Shown: positions 7,367 to 16,090 of the stretch, in pieces | How the letters are laid out: each line of letters opens with the position of its first letter | How positions within the stretch are numbered: position 1 is the stretch's first letter | Assembly: GCA_027673765.1 (NCBI GenBank) | Contig: JAQDWB010000018.1 | Location: 1 to 42,865 of the forward strand | DNA from: Coriobacteriaceae bacterium AM113-163 | GTDB taxonomy: Bacteria > Actinomycetota > Coriobacteriia > Coriobacteriales > Coriobacteriaceae | Length of the DNA stretch: 42,865 nt | Direction: 5' to 3' | Translations under genes and position numbers: made by a program | The notes under the pieces: generated by a model | What the model was told of the DNA's origin: nothing | What the model saw: only the letters and a program-made list of their open reading frames with translations | Database searches by the model: none

Positions 7367-8497
7367 CTAGGCGCGGTGCCAGTCGGTCAGGCAGGCATCG
7401 AGGGAGGCGATGAGCGCATCCTTGTCCATGTGACGGCCGATGATGCACAGGCTCGTCATGCGGTCGCCCGTCTCGTCGTCCCAAATCTGCATGATCTCGG
7501 GGTTCTCGTCGATGATCTTCTGCTTCTCGCCCTCGGGCGCGGAGTCAACGAACAGACCGTTCTCCATCAGGCGCATTTGGTGGCCGGCCTGCTCGAACAT
7601 GTAGCACATGTCCGGATCGCCGGTCTGCCACAGCGGACCCTTGACGCGGATGACCTCGTCGGGCCACTCCTGCTCAACAAAATCGGTGAACTTCTGCAGG
7701 TCAAACGGCTTGCGGCGCGAGTACACAAAGGTCTCGATGTCGTACTCGAGCACCTCGGGGTCGTCGTGCTCCTCGGGATGCTCCATGGCCTCGATCCAGG
7801 CGGCGGAGTTGTAGGCGCGCATAAAGTCGAAGCGGTCGGTGTCGAGCAGCTGCTCCATGGGGACCTCGCCGTTTTGGGCCTCGACAATCACGGCGTCCTT
7901 CTGCAGGCTGCGCACGATAGCCTTGAGCTCGGCGATCTGCTCAGGGCTCACGGTATCGGTCTTGTTGAGGATCAGCGTGGAGCAGAACTCGATTTGCTGG
8001 ATGAGCAGGCTCTCGATGTCGTCCTCGTCGATATCCTCGGCCAACAGGTCGCGGCCGCCGTTGAACTCGTCGTACATGCGGGCGCAATCGACCACAGCCA
8101 CGATGTTGTCGAGTGCAAGCTTGGGCTGGCCGCCCACCTTGGCCTCGTCGCAGAAGCTCGAGATGGTGTAGGCGATGGGGATAGGCTCGCAGATACCCGA
8201 GGCCTCGATGATGATGTAGTCGAACTTGCCCGAATCGGCGATGCCCTGCAGCTGGTTGGCAAGGTCGTCCGAAAGCGTGCAGCAGATGCAGCCGTTGGTG
8301 AGCGGGATGAGGTCGTCGGTCTCGGAAAGGCCGCCGTCGGCGATGAGGCTGGCGTCGACGTTGATCTCGCCGATATCGTTGACGATCACGGCGGCGCGGA
8401 TGCCGCCGTCGTTAGCGAGGATGTGGTTGAGCAGTGTGGTCTTGCCGGCACCGAGGTATCCGGTAAGCATGATGATCTTCACGGGTTTGTTGGGCAT
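7367..8497 (-). CDS. CobW/COG0523-family GTPase (putative metallochaperone)
   Basis: A 376-residue G3E GTPase. Walker A is G-Y-L-G-A-G-K-T-T, the family metal site G-C-I-C-C (CxCC) is at about residue 68-72, N-K-T-D supplies guanine specificity, and a CobW C-terminal domain follows (including W-P-D-E-V-I-R-V-K-G). COG0523 proteins deliver metals, most often zinc, to client enzymes; which metal or client applies here is not visible. Start at 8497 because AAAGGAGGG lies 6-12 bases before this ATG; a longer frame starts at 8518 but would include that ribosome binding site. It is a single-gene unit with its own terminator at 7293-7330. No clear Zur box was recognised upstream, so zinc regulation is not claimed. 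Confidence 0.88.
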   Translation of the reverse strand: MPNKPVKIIMLTGYLGAGKTTLLNHILANDGGIRAAVIVNDIGEINVDASLIADGGLSETDDLIPLTNGCICCTLSDDLANQLQGIADSGKFDYIIIEASGICEPIPIAYTISSFCDEAKVGGQPKLALDNIVAVVDCARMYDEFNGGRDLLAEDIDEDDIESLLIQQIEFCSTLILNKTDTVSPEQIAELKAIVRSLQKDAVIVEAQNGEVPMEQLLDTDRFDFMRAYNSAAWIEAMEHPEEHDDPEVLEYDIETFVYSRRKPFDLQKFTDFVEQEWPDEVIRVKGPLWQTGDPDMCYMFEQAGHQMRLMENGLFVDSAPEGEKQKIIDENPEIMQIWDDETGDRMTSLCIIGRHMDKDALIASLDACLTDWHRA

Positions 8498-8583
8498 GTG
8501 CCCTCCTTTGTTAGACATGGCTTACAGTTGAATCTTATGCCAAACGCCTGCTCTTATACCCACGCGCCGGCAAATAACACAGG

Positions 8584-8925
8584 CTACTCCCAGGCTCCCC
8601 ATACATCGGGGCAATAACCGACGGTGGCCTTTTTGCCGTTGCGCACGATGGGCTCGGCTAGAACCTGCTGGTTCTCGAGCAACTTGTCGAAGCGCTGGCT
8701 AGGGGTGAGGTGCTGGATGAGCGCGAGCGTCTCCTCGTCCTTGGCCTTGGGGTTGAGCAGCTTGTCGATGCCGCCGACCGCCTGCATCACGCTCGTGAGC
8801 TCTCCTTTGCTCATCTCCTTTTCCTTAAGGTCGATAAACTGCACCTTGATGCGGCGCTCCTTAAAATAGCGCTGGGCCTTCTTGGTATCGAAGGACTTCT
8901 TGGTGCCAAAAATCTGGATATTCAT
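8584..8925 (-). CDS. ArsC/Spx-family thioredoxin-fold protein lacking the N-terminal cysteine
   Basis: A 113-residue protein of ArsC/YffB length. It begins M-N-I-Q-I-F-G-T-K-K-S-F-D-T-K-K-A-Q-R-Y-F, which aligns with YffB-type proteins (G-I-K-N-C-D-T-I-K-K-A). In arsenate reductases and Spx the active-site cysteine lies in this loop; here the loop is K-K-S-F-D and has none. The motif A-E-P-I-V-R-N-G near residue 89-96 matches the family R-P-I/L-V segment. It therefore probably does not reduce arsenate by the usual route. Start at 8925 has GGCGG upstream, 11 bases after the stop of the flavodoxin-type reductase gene, so the two are very likely one operon and may act in one redox function. Confidence 0.8.
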   Translation of the reverse strand: MNIQIFGTKKSFDTKKAQRYFKERRIKVQFIDLKEKEMSKGELTSVMQAVGGIDKLLNPKAKDEETLALIQHLTPSQRFDKLLENQQVLAEPIVRNGKKATVGYCPDVWGAWE

Positions 8926-8936
8926 GTTCCGCCGTT

Positions 8937-9560
8937 CTAACGAATGAAGTTGGTGCGCTCGCGATCGGCTTCGGGGGCTTCGATGCCGGCAGCCTGCCCT
9001 GCCTCGATACAATGCAGGAGCCAAGCCATGTTTTTGCCGATGTTTCGCATGGTGGCAAGGCCTTCGGCGTCTTGGGCGGCCTCGCCCGGCATGGCGCCAA
9101 AGACGTTGTTCCAGTAGGTAGATGCAACGACGGGCATCTGGTTGATGGTGAAGTACTTGTTGAGCACGTCGAAGGTGGTCGACGTGCCGCCACGGCGGGC
9201 GACGGCGACCGCGGCGCCCGGCTTGTGCGCAAAGGCCTTGCTGCCAGCATAAAACGCGCGGTCGAGGGCCGAGAGGATGCGTCCGCTGGGGTGCGCGTAG
9301 TAGACGGGGGAGCCAAAGACAAAGCCGTCGGCCTGCTCGGCGGCGGCAATGAGCTCGTTGACCACGTCGTCGTCAAAGGTGCAGCGGCAATCGAGCTTGC
9401 CACACTGACCACAGCCAATGCAGTCGCGAATGGGCTTGGCGCCCAGCCGGAACACCTCGGTATCGATACCCTCGGCATGCAATTGCTCGGCGACTTCGGC
9501 AAGTGCGCGGGCCGTGTTGCCGTTTGCCTTGGGGCTGCCATTGACCAAAAGAACCTTCAT
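8937..9560 (-). CDS. Flavodoxin-fold NAD(P)H-dependent FMN reductase with cysteine cluster
   Basis: A 207-residue flavodoxin-like oxidoreductase. The FMN phosphate loop is N-G-S-P-K-A-N-G-N-T at residues 7-16. A cysteine group C-I-G-C-G-Q-C followed by D-C-R-C-T-F-D-D-D resembles the iron-sulfur flavoprotein/NADPH-dependent FMN reductase family, and G-S-P-V-Y-Y-A-H-P-S-G is the second flavin contact. It should pass electrons from NAD(P)H to FMN and on to an unknown acceptor. The codon before ATG 9560 is GTG and could also start translation; GGGAG spacing favours the ATG. It leads a two-gene operon with the ArsC-like gene 11 bases downstream. Confidence 0.85.
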   Translation of the reverse strand: MKVLLVNGSPKANGNTARALAEVAEQLHAEGIDTEVFRLGAKPIRDCIGCGQCGKLDCRCTFDDDVVNELIAAAEQADGFVFGSPVYYAHPSGRILSALDRAFYAGSKAFAHKPGAAVAVARRGGTSTTFDVLNKYFTINQMPVVASTYWNNVFGAMPGEAAQDAEGLATMRNIGKNMAWLLHCIEAGQAAGIEAPEADRERTNFIR

Positions 9561-9624
9561 CACAAACTCCCTCTGCTGTCGGTGACTTCTGCGGAGGATT
9601 ATCGCACGAGCGGGCAGATGGCGT

Positions 9625-9666
9625 GGGGCGCGATGCGAAACGGCCTGTGTTTCACATCGCGCCCCA
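9625..9666 (-). terminator. Long hairpin after the shorter GGDEF gene
   Basis: Arms of about 17 bases (GGGGCGCGATG-GAAAC type with one mismatch) around a 7-base loop, directly after the stop of the gene at 9672. No clear T run follows, so termination is inferred from position only. Confidence 0.5.
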
Positions 9667-9671
9667 TAACG

Positions 9672-11201
9672 CTAGTCCAGCTTGGTGCCCGGTACCTGCG
9701 GCGCCTCTTTAATCAGCGCATTGAGCTCGTTCAAAATGGAAACGGGCTGTCGGTCGACGGCGTCCAGATGAAGCGTGGCCACGCGAAGGGGTGGTTGATA
9801 TTCAAATGAGCCGAGGAGCACGGGCGACCCCAAGAACCGCTCGATTTCGTCTGCAACCGCGTCGGTCTCTTCGGGATCAAAGTCGTCAAAGAGCGCCACG
9901 AACATCGGTCCGGTCGAGCGGAACAAACGACCCTTGCCGCGCGAGCAATCCATGAGGCAGGCGGCAGTTTCTGCCAAAACGCGGTCGCCCGCATCAAAGC
10001 CAAAACGGGCATTGACCTCGGCGATATCGTCAACCTTAATGGCAATAAAGCCCGCCATGCGCGCCACGCGACGCATTTCGCCAATGGCGTTGACCAGGGC
10101 GTGGATATCGCCCAGGCCGGTCACGGAATCGGTCGTATCTGCCAAGCTTCGGTTGACGACAATGCCCACATACATGTTGGGCTCGGTATCGGTGCCGTCC
10201 AGGCGGTAGCCCGTGCAGTCGCAAAGCGCGTATTTTCCGGCGATATTCATGACGCGATACTGCATGCAGTGGAAGTGCCACGTGCCGTTTACCACCATAT
10301 CGAGCTCGGCACGTACGTTGTCGCGGTCCTCGGGGTGAACACGGGCAAGCCATATATCGAGCGAGTTGTAGGGATGCTGGGAGGGTAGGTCAAAATCGCG
10401 CACGGCATTAACCGACCATTGCGATTCGCCGGTGTCGAGGTTAATGATGAACGGATAGCGTGTCTCGGAGCTCATGGAGATCGCTTGGAACACCCGGTCG
10501 TTGCAGAGAGGCTGATCGGCGACCGGGTGTTGCGGCACGTTGTCTTCTTCTGGCTGTTGCACACGGTGCATGAGCTTGTAGCGATACATTTTGCGGTCGG
10601 CGTCCTTTGTCATCTGGCGACGCGTATCGCCTGCAAGCGGGTCGACGCGCGAGCAGCCAAAGCTAAAGCTGGCGGTCATGGGCGCCTTGCCGTCCGATGT
10701 TGCCTCGATAAGATTGGCACGCGTCCGCTCCAGGCGCTGCTCGAGCTCGGCTTCGTCTGTCGTGGGGGATATAAGTACAAATTCGTCTCCACCGATACGG
10801 AACAGCAGGTCATCGGGCTCCATTGTCTCGGTGAGTGCACGGCAGATGCTCAGGATGTAGCGATTGCCCTCGGTGTGGCCAAACTTATCGTTGCAATGCT
10901 TGAGGTGGTCGATATCGATATAGGCGCAGGTGAAGGGGGTGCCTTTGCGCCAGAGCTGATCGACATGGCGGTCGAGTCCGCCACGGTTGCCAAGATTGGT
11001 GAGCGAGTCGATATAGGCGCCGCGCTCAAGCAGCTCGCGTTCTTGCTGCAGGATGGCAAATGTCTTCTGTAGCTGATCGCCGATGGCGCACAGCTCCGGG
11101 GGCAGCGCAGTAACATCGAGCTCGGCGGTCGAGACCCCGCTCGCAAGTCGCTGAAGATAGGAGATAATCGATTGCTCGCCCAAGCGATACGACTCGTTCA
11201 T
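9672..11201 (-). CDS. Diguanylate cyclase with GGDEF-PAS-degenerate GGDEF layout
   Basis: A 509-residue soluble protein with no membrane segment. A GGDEF domain occupies about residues 60-210, with intact R-I-G-G-D-E-F at 135-141 and substrate-side motifs Y-I-D-I-D and F-G-H-T-E-G-N. A PAS-like domain (R-V-H-P-E-D-R) covers about 230-345. A second, degenerate GGDEF-like domain (V-T-G-L-G-D near its start, no GGDEF signature) closes the protein. The first domain should make c-di-GMP from two GTP; the product-inhibition RxxD site is absent before the motif (M-E-P-D). Start at 11201 with AAGGAGGT 8 bases upstream. It is a paralogue of the larger protein encoded at 11382-14099, with the same order of the first three domains. 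A palindrome at 11240-11270 lies in its leader. Confidence 0.87.
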   Translation of the reverse strand: MNESYRLGEQSIISYLQRLASGVSTAELDVTALPPELCAIGDQLQKTFAILQQERELLERGAYIDSLTNLGNRGGLDRHVDQLWRKGTPFTCAYIDIDHLKHCNDKFGHTEGNRYILSICRALTETMEPDDLLFRIGGDEFVLISPTTDEAELEQRLERTRANLIEATSDGKAPMTASFSFGCSRVDPLAGDTRRQMTKDADRKMYRYKLMHRVQQPEEDNVPQHPVADQPLCNDRVFQAISMSSETRYPFIINLDTGESQWSVNAVRDFDLPSQHPYNSLDIWLARVHPEDRDNVRAELDMVVNGTWHFHCMQYRVMNIAGKYALCDCTGYRLDGTDTEPNMYVGIVVNRSLADTTDSVTGLGDIHALVNAIGEMRRVARMAGFIAIKVDDIAEVNARFGFDAGDRVLAETAACLMDCSRGKGRLFRSTGPMFVALFDDFDPEETDAVADEIERFLGSPVLLGSFEYQPPLRVATLHLDAVDRQPVSILNELNALIKEAPQVPGTKLD

Positions 11202-11239
11202 GATGGATAACCTCCTTGGGCACAACAGTGGTTTGTATC

Positions 11240-11270
11240 ATATCCCCAATTTGGTTTGGATTGGGGATAT
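11240..11270. promoter_or_regulatory. Palindrome ATATCCCCAAT in the leader of the GGDEF gene
   Basis: Perfect 11-base arms around a 9-base spacer, about 40 bases before the start codon at 11201. It could be an operator or an RNA hairpin. It does not match the GEMM c-di-GMP riboswitch pattern I know. Confidence 0.45.
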
Positions 11271-11272
11271 AA

Positions 11273-11372
11273 GTTAGCCAATGGGGACAAAACACCCCTT
11301 CGGCGGTGGCGTTTTTGGGGCGTAGGCTGGCTCATGGGGACAAACGTCCCCCTCGGTGCCAGCGTTTTGCGC
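11273..11372. repeat. Two related hairpin repeats between the c-di-GMP genes
   Basis: Two copies of a roughly 55-base unit: GC-CAATGGGGACAAAA...CCCC-TTCGGCG...GGC-GTTTT near 11276-11320 and GC-TCATGGGGACAAAC...CCCC-CTCGGTG...AGC-GTTTT near 11330-11368. The second folds as GCTGGC / GCCAGC outside and GGGGAC / GTCCCC inside. The GGGGACAAA core recalls the other REP-like repeats in the window. They lie just after the stop of the larger gene and may end its transcription. Confidence 0.5.
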
Positions 11373-11381
11373 GCGAGCGTA

Positions 11382-14099
11382 CTAGTCGCTGTCGCCACCA
11401 TCGAGTAACGCCTCAAAATCCTCCGCCTGCATGGGACGGTAGTAGAGGAAGCCCTGAGCGTAGCGGGCGCCCATTTGGCGCAGCATGTTTGCCTGCTCAT
11501 TTGTCTCGATGCCTTCGACCACAACGGGCAGATGGAGCGACTGCGCCATCTCGAGCATTGATGAAATGATTTGCACACTGCGGCCTTGATCGCCGTCGAC
11601 GGGCACAAACGTGCGGTCGAGCTTGATGACGTCGACGTTGACGTTCTTGAGCATCGCGAGCGTGGACTGGCCGGTGCCAAAATCGTCCATGTAGGTCGAG
11701 AAACCGCGGGTGTGCAGGTCGGCCGTCAGTTTGTCCACGGCCTCGGACTCTCCCGTATAAGCCGTCTCGGTGATCTCGATGCGCATGAGCTCGGGCGGTA
11801 GGTTGTATTGCGCGGCGAGCGCTCCCATATGTTCGGCAACGTCGCAGGCAAGGATATCCACGCGCGACACGTTGAGCGAGATCGGAACCACGCGAAGCCC
11901 TCGATCGATGCGCCCGCGCAGCCACGAGGCAACGCCCTGCCAAACGTATTTGTCGAGCGTCACCACAAAACCACTTTCTTCGAGAGCGGGGATAAAGGTG
12001 ACGGGTGAAATGAGGGAGCCATCCTTGTCAATCCAGCGCGTGAGCGCCTCGGCGCCAATAATCTCGCCGGTTTCCATGTCGACCTGGGGCTGCAAGTAGT
12101 AGGTGATGCGGCCGTTTGAGAGCGCGTACTGGAATTCGGTCAGCGTGCGGTGGAACGAGATTTCGCGCTCATACTCCTCGGGGCGGAAAATGGCAATGCG
12201 CTCTTTAAAGTCGTTTTTTGCGCGCCGATTGGTAAACATGGCCTTGGCCTGTGCATCGATGGTGATTTCCTCGTTGGAGTCGATAGGGCAAACGCCCATG
12301 GACGGCCAGAAACCCACGCCGTCATCGTGCTTGGCCACGGTCTCGCGAATGCGACTATAGATTTGATGGACGGTGTCGTGCTCAAAGGGGATGAGTATGC
12401 AAAAGTCGTCTTGGCCCCAGTATCCTGCGACGCCCGTGTCGGCATTCTCGATGTCCTTGAGGACCGTGCCCACATCGGCGAGCACGCGGTCGCCCTCGGC
12501 CTGTCCATGCCATTCGTTGAACAGTCGCATGTGCCCCATGTCGACGGTGGCGATACACCAGGCGCCGTCGCGCCTTGTCTGGAGAAATGCGTTGGCGCGC
12601 CGCATAAACTCGCTGGGTCGACAGAGGCCCGTGAGCATATCGATGCGCTCGGCGATGGCGCTTTTGCGCCCTATCTCGGGTATGGGGAGGCTGTCGTTGG
12701 GGACAAGTCCGCCGGCCGTGCGAAGGCGACGGTCGAGTTCGCCTAAAACGGCGGTCGCTTGGTTGGCTAGGCGCTCGTAGAAGGCCGGGACGACAAGACA
12801 GACGGAAGTAATGGTATCGCCCGCGATTCGAACGGGAGCGAAAACGGCCTCTTTTAGATGACGGACCAGTTGCTCGAACGCCTCATGGTCCAACTCGTTG
12901 CTGAGCACGACGAACTGGACGCTTCGTGAGCGGTAGACGCGACTCCTGCCACGGGTGATCGACAACATGCGGCCTGCGTATTCGGCAAGCATGTTGTCGA
13001 CGGCCTCGGCCCCGTAGAGCTCGTTGAGCTTTGTCGTGCCGCGAACGCGCACCGCTATAAGCCCCGTCTCGCAACAGTCGCGACGGCAGGCATCGATAGC
13101 GTTGAGCAGCATACGCTGCGTTCCGAGACCCGTGGCGGCGTCGACGGTCTCGGCAAGCGAGTGGTTGACGAGCTCGCCGACATAGAGCGAGGGGACGCCT
13201 TCGTCGCCGTCGATGCGAAATCCGCGAGCACGGCAGAGGACGTAGTCGCCGGCGGCGTTGCGCACACGGTACTGCATGACGCGACGGTGCTTGGAGCCGT
13301 TATAGATCTGGTCGATATCGTCGCTATAGGCCTCGAGGTCATCGGGGTGGACACGCGTTTTCCAGTAATCGTGGCAGTTGTCTATATGCTCCGAAGGAAG
13401 ACCGAGGTCGCGCATGGCACCTTGTGACCAAAGGGTGCGATGTTTGTCCAGATTCTCGATAAAGAAATAGCGGCCTTCGTTGAGCATCGAAAGGGCGTCG
13501 AAAATGCGATCGCTAACTTCGAAGTCGTCGGCGTGGACTTGCGTGATATTGCGTCGATCAAGGTGCACGGCATGGCGCAGCTTGTAGTCGTACATGCGAT
13601 GGTCGGCATCGAGCGTCATGCGATTGGAGGCTTCGCCCAGGGCGGGGTCGGCGTGTGACACTCCGTAGCTAAACGAGTGAGGCATCTCGGAATCGTTATT
13701 CTTGAGCAGGACCTCTCGACAGTGCTCCAGACGCTCGGCAAGGTCATCCTCGGTCGCAATCGTAGACAGGATGGCAAACTCGTCGCCTCCCAGACGAAAT
13801 GCCGCCTCGTCCACCTTCATATATAGCTTGAGATAGAGGCTTACCTGCAAGATATAGCGGTTTCCCTCGTCATGCCCAAAGATATCGTTGCAATGCTTAA
13901 GGTTATCGATGTCGATAAACGCCATGGTCACGGGCAGTTCCTGCTCCCAGATTTCCTCTAGGGAACGGGCAAAGCCGCCGCGGTTGCCAAGCCCGGTGAG
14001 CTCGTCGGTAAAGGCAGTCCTGATCAGATCCTCCTGACGCTTGAGAAGGTCACGGACGGTCTTTTCGAGCGTCTCGGTGTAATTGCTGGCGATATCCAT
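11382..14099 (-). CDS. Multidomain GGDEF-PAS-GGDEF-GGDEF-EAL c-di-GMP signalling protein
   Basis: About 905 residues, soluble. Order: GGDEF with intact F-R-L-G-G-D-E-F at about 101-108; PAS-like domain (R-V-H-P-D-D-L); a degenerate GGDEF-like domain (A-T-G-L-G-T, no signature); a third GGDEF-like domain with altered G-Q-D-D-F; and a C-terminal EAL domain. The EAL domain keeps the known catalytic set: G-A-E-A-L-T-R-W, S-L-N-V-S-R, I-E-I-T-E-T, M-D-D-F-G-T-G, K-L-D-R and V-V-E-G-I-E-T, so it should hydrolyse c-di-GMP, while the first GGDEF could make it. No RxxD inhibition site precedes the first GGDEF. Start is uncertain: ATG 14099 is chosen, but no clear ribosome binding site is seen; a GTG at 14156 in frame would add 19 residues. 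It is a paralogue of the shorter protein next to it, extended by GGDEF-EAL. Confidence 0.85.
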   Translation of the reverse strand: MDIASNYTETLEKTVRDLLKRQEDLIRTAFTDELTGLGNRGGFARSLEEIWEQELPVTMAFIDIDNLKHCNDIFGHDEGNRYILQVSLYLKLYMKVDEAAFRLGGDEFAILSTIATEDDLAERLEHCREVLLKNNDSEMPHSFSYGVSHADPALGEASNRMTLDADHRMYDYKLRHAVHLDRRNITQVHADDFEVSDRIFDALSMLNEGRYFFIENLDKHRTLWSQGAMRDLGLPSEHIDNCHDYWKTRVHPDDLEAYSDDIDQIYNGSKHRRVMQYRVRNAAGDYVLCRARGFRIDGDEGVPSLYVGELVNHSLAETVDAATGLGTQRMLLNAIDACRRDCCETGLIAVRVRGTTKLNELYGAEAVDNMLAEYAGRMLSITRGRSRVYRSRSVQFVVLSNELDHEAFEQLVRHLKEAVFAPVRIAGDTITSVCLVVPAFYERLANQATAVLGELDRRLRTAGGLVPNDSLPIPEIGRKSAIAERIDMLTGLCRPSEFMRRANAFLQTRRDGAWCIATVDMGHMRLFNEWHGQAEGDRVLADVGTVLKDIENADTGVAGYWGQDDFCILIPFEHDTVHQIYSRIRETVAKHDDGVGFWPSMGVCPIDSNEEITIDAQAKAMFTNRRAKNDFKERIAIFRPEEYEREISFHRTLTEFQYALSNGRITYYLQPQVDMETGEIIGAEALTRWIDKDGSLISPVTFIPALEESGFVVTLDKYVWQGVASWLRGRIDRGLRVVPISLNVSRVDILACDVAEHMGALAAQYNLPPELMRIEITETAYTGESEAVDKLTADLHTRGFSTYMDDFGTGQSTLAMLKNVNVDVIKLDRTFVPVDGDQGRSVQIISSMLEMAQSLHLPVVVEGIETNEQANMLRQMGARYAQGFLYYRPMQAEDFEALLDGGDSD

Positions 14100-14423
14100 G
14101 CTGTAAGCGGCTTTCTGAGGTCGGGGTGTATTGCGTCGGGCGAGCTCGTTGTACACACGCGTTGCTGCTCAACGCTTTGCGTGTATCCAGGCCCCCGCCT
14201 TGCTGCGTCGCTGGTTTAATATGTCGGTCCGTGTTCGCTGCTGATAACTATTGAGTAGTATAAACAACAATAGAGGATTGTATATGGGTGCTCCTGCCGC
14301 GGGCGGCTATTATTCACCAATCGGTAGCGTGACGATGCGATGCTCGATATAAATGCGACTGAGTCGGTATATGTTGACGGGTATACTTGTTCCGGTTTAA
14401 AACGCAGGAACGGAGATGGTTGC
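14100..14423. promoter_or_regulatory. Divergent intergenic region before the patatin gene
   Basis: About 320 bases between divergent genes. A possible promoter for the patatin gene is TTGACG at 14374-14379 and TTTAAA at 14396-14401 with a 16-base spacer. An AT-rich patch TAGTATAAAC at 14256-14265 may be another -10. A 22-codon frame at 14284-14352 (begins M-G-A-P-A-A-G-G) has AGAGG upstream, but nothing supports it as a real peptide. Confidence 0.35.
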
Positions 14424-15293
14424 ATGGCACAGCCAGATACGACGCGCACGGTGGGGCTTGCGCTCGAGGGAGGCGGCTACCGCGGTATGTATACGGCGGG
14501 CGTGCTCGACGTATGGATGGAGCACGGCTTGACCTGCGACCATATGGTGGGAGTCTCGGCGGGCGCGGCGTTTGGCTACAACTTTAAATCGCGCCAGATC
14601 GGCCGCGCCATTCGCTACAACAAGGCCTATTGCGCCGACAAGCGCTATGCGAGCGTGACGAGCTGGTTGCGAACCGGCGATATGTTCAATGCCGAGTTTG
14701 CCTATCATGAGGTACCCATCGAGCGCGATCCCATCGATCTGGAGGCATATCGCGCCTGCCCCATGCGGTTTACGTGCGTATGTACCGATATCGAGACGGG
14801 CAAGGCTGTCTATCACGATTTGCCGTATGGCGACGAGCGCGATATCGAGTGGATCCGGGCGTCGTCTGCTATTCCTGTGGCGACGCGTCCCGTTGCTATT
14901 GGCGGGCATAAGTATCTGGATGGTGGCGTGGCTGATTCTATCCCCAGCGCATGGCTGTTTGCGCAGGGGTATGACCGCAATATCGTGGTGCTCACGCAGC
15001 CGGCGGGCTTTGTGAAGCAGCCTAACAGCGTGATGCCCATGCTGCGTCGCGTGTTCCGTCACTACCCGGAGTTTGTTGCAGCGCTTGAGCATCGGCATGA
15101 GGTCTACAATGCCACGCTCGATGACCTGGCGCGTCGCGAGGCTGCCGGCGAGGTCTTTGTGGTGCGGCCGAGCGAATCGGTGAAGGTGCCGTCGCTGTGC
15201 CGCGAACCGGATGAGCTCGAGCGCATCTACCAGGTCGGCCGCCACGATGCGGAGGCGACCTTGCCCGCGCTGGAAGCGTATCTGGCGGGGTAA
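14424..15293 (+). CDS. Patatin-like phospholipase (YjjU/RssA-type)
   Basis: A 289-residue patatin-fold serine hydrolase. The oxyanion motif is E-G-G-G-Y-R-G-M at about residues 18-25, the nucleophile elbow is G-V-S-A-G and the catalytic aspartate is in L-D-G-G-V-A-D-S-I-P. Together these form the Ser-Asp dyad of patatin lipid acyl hydrolases. No signal peptide or membrane segment is seen, so it should act in the cytosol or on the inner membrane face; the lipid substrate is unknown. Start chosen at ATG 14424, preceded by AACGGAGAT; the open frame runs upstream to 14340 without matching family sequence. It is a single-gene unit ending in a strong hairpin shared with the convergent thiE gene. 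Confidence 0.88.
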   Translation: MAQPDTTRTVGLALEGGGYRGMYTAGVLDVWMEHGLTCDHMVGVSAGAAFGYNFKSRQIGRAIRYNKAYCADKRYASVTSWLRTGDMFNAEFAYHEVPIERDPIDLEAYRACPMRFTCVCTDIETGKAVYHDLPYGDERDIEWIRASSAIPVATRPVAIGGHKYLDGGVADSIPSAWLFAQGYDRNIVVLTQPAGFVKQPNSVMPMLRRVFRHYPEFVAALEHRHEVYNATLDDLARREAAGEVFVVRPSESVKVPSLCREPDELERIYQVGRHDAEATLPALEAYLAG

Positions 15294-15302
15294 GGGCCGC
15301 AT

Positions 15303-15352
15303 GCGGAAAGCGCATCCCGGAATGGACGTCCAAACTGGGATGCGCTTTCCGC
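15303..15352. terminator. Bidirectional terminator between patatin gene and thiE
   Basis: Perfect 16-base arms (GCGGAAAGCGCATCCC and complement) with an 18-base loop that itself contains TGGACGTCCA. It lies between convergent genes. T runs are weak on both sides. Confidence 0.65.
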
Positions 15353-15394
15353 TCTTGAAGATATGAGGCTGCGGAGCAGCTGCTCGGCCTGTGT

Positions 15395-16090
15395 TTATGC
15401 CTGCTGCCAAGTATCGACGAGCTCCTTGGCCGCGGCGTGGGGGTCGTCGGCGCTGCAGACGGCGCTTACCACAAAGAAGCCGTCGACGCCGGTGGCCTTG
15501 AGCTGCGGCAGGTCGGCCGTCTTGACGCCGCCGCCCACCACGATGGGCACGGGGCTTGCCGCGTGGAGTGCGGCCAGGTCCTCAAAGCTCTTGGTGATGA
15601 TGGAGCCGTCGGCCGCGCGTCCGCAATCGCGCTTGGTCTCGGTCTCGTGGAGTGGGCCGATGCCCAGGTAATCGACTAGGCTCATGTCGGCGGTCTTGAC
15701 GTACTCGAGCATCTCCTCGCAGCGGGCCGAAAGGCCCACGATGGCATCGGGGCCCAGCAGCTTGCGACAGACCTCGACGGGAATATCGCTCTGACCCACG
15801 TGCACGCCGTCGACGGCAATACCCTGCTCGCGCGCGGCGAGTACGCAGTCAAGACGGTCGTCAATCAGCAAGGCGACCTGACCGGTCTTGCCGGCCTGTG
15901 CGATTGCCTGCGCGGCGTCGCCGGTCAGCGCAATGATCTCGCGGGCGCTTGCCACCTTGGAGCGCACCTGGATGCAGGTAAAGCCGGCGTCGAGTGCCTG
16001 GGCCACCACATCGCCCACGGGGCGCCCGAGCGTGTTTTCGGGGCCGAGTACCAGATAGGCCGAGATATCAAGGTTGTCGCGGATGCTCAT
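15395..16090 (-). CDS. thiE: Thiamine-phosphate synthase ThiE
   Basis: A 231-residue TIM-barrel enzyme that joins the pyrimidine HMP-PP to thiazole phosphate, giving thiamine phosphate. Motifs: Q-V-R-S-K near residue 41-45 (family Q-x-R-x-K), L-L-I-D-D-R-L-D, G-V-H-V-G-Q-S-D, Y-L-G-I-G-P and V-V-G-G-G-V. The family usually shows T-x-T-K after G-I-G-P; here it reads H-E-T-E-T-K. The ATG overlaps the stop of the upstream gene (ATGA), which implies translational coupling. It is the last gene of the riboswitch-controlled thiM operon. Confidence 0.93.
   Translation of the reverse strand: MSIRDNLDISAYLVLGPENTLGRPVGDVVAQALDAGFTCIQVRSKVASAREIIALTGDAAQAIAQAGKTGQVALLIDDRLDCVLAAREQGIAVDGVHVGQSDIPVEVCRKLLGPDAIVGLSARCEEMLEYVKTADMSLVDYLGIGPLHETETKRDCGRAADGSIITKSFEDLAALHAASPVPIVVGGGVKTADLPQLKATGVDGFFVVSAVCSADDPHAAAKELVDTWQQA

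Noticed and set aside
14284..14352. Possible 22-codon peptide with AGAGG upstream
   Set aside because: Too short to support without comparative data; no conserved features.
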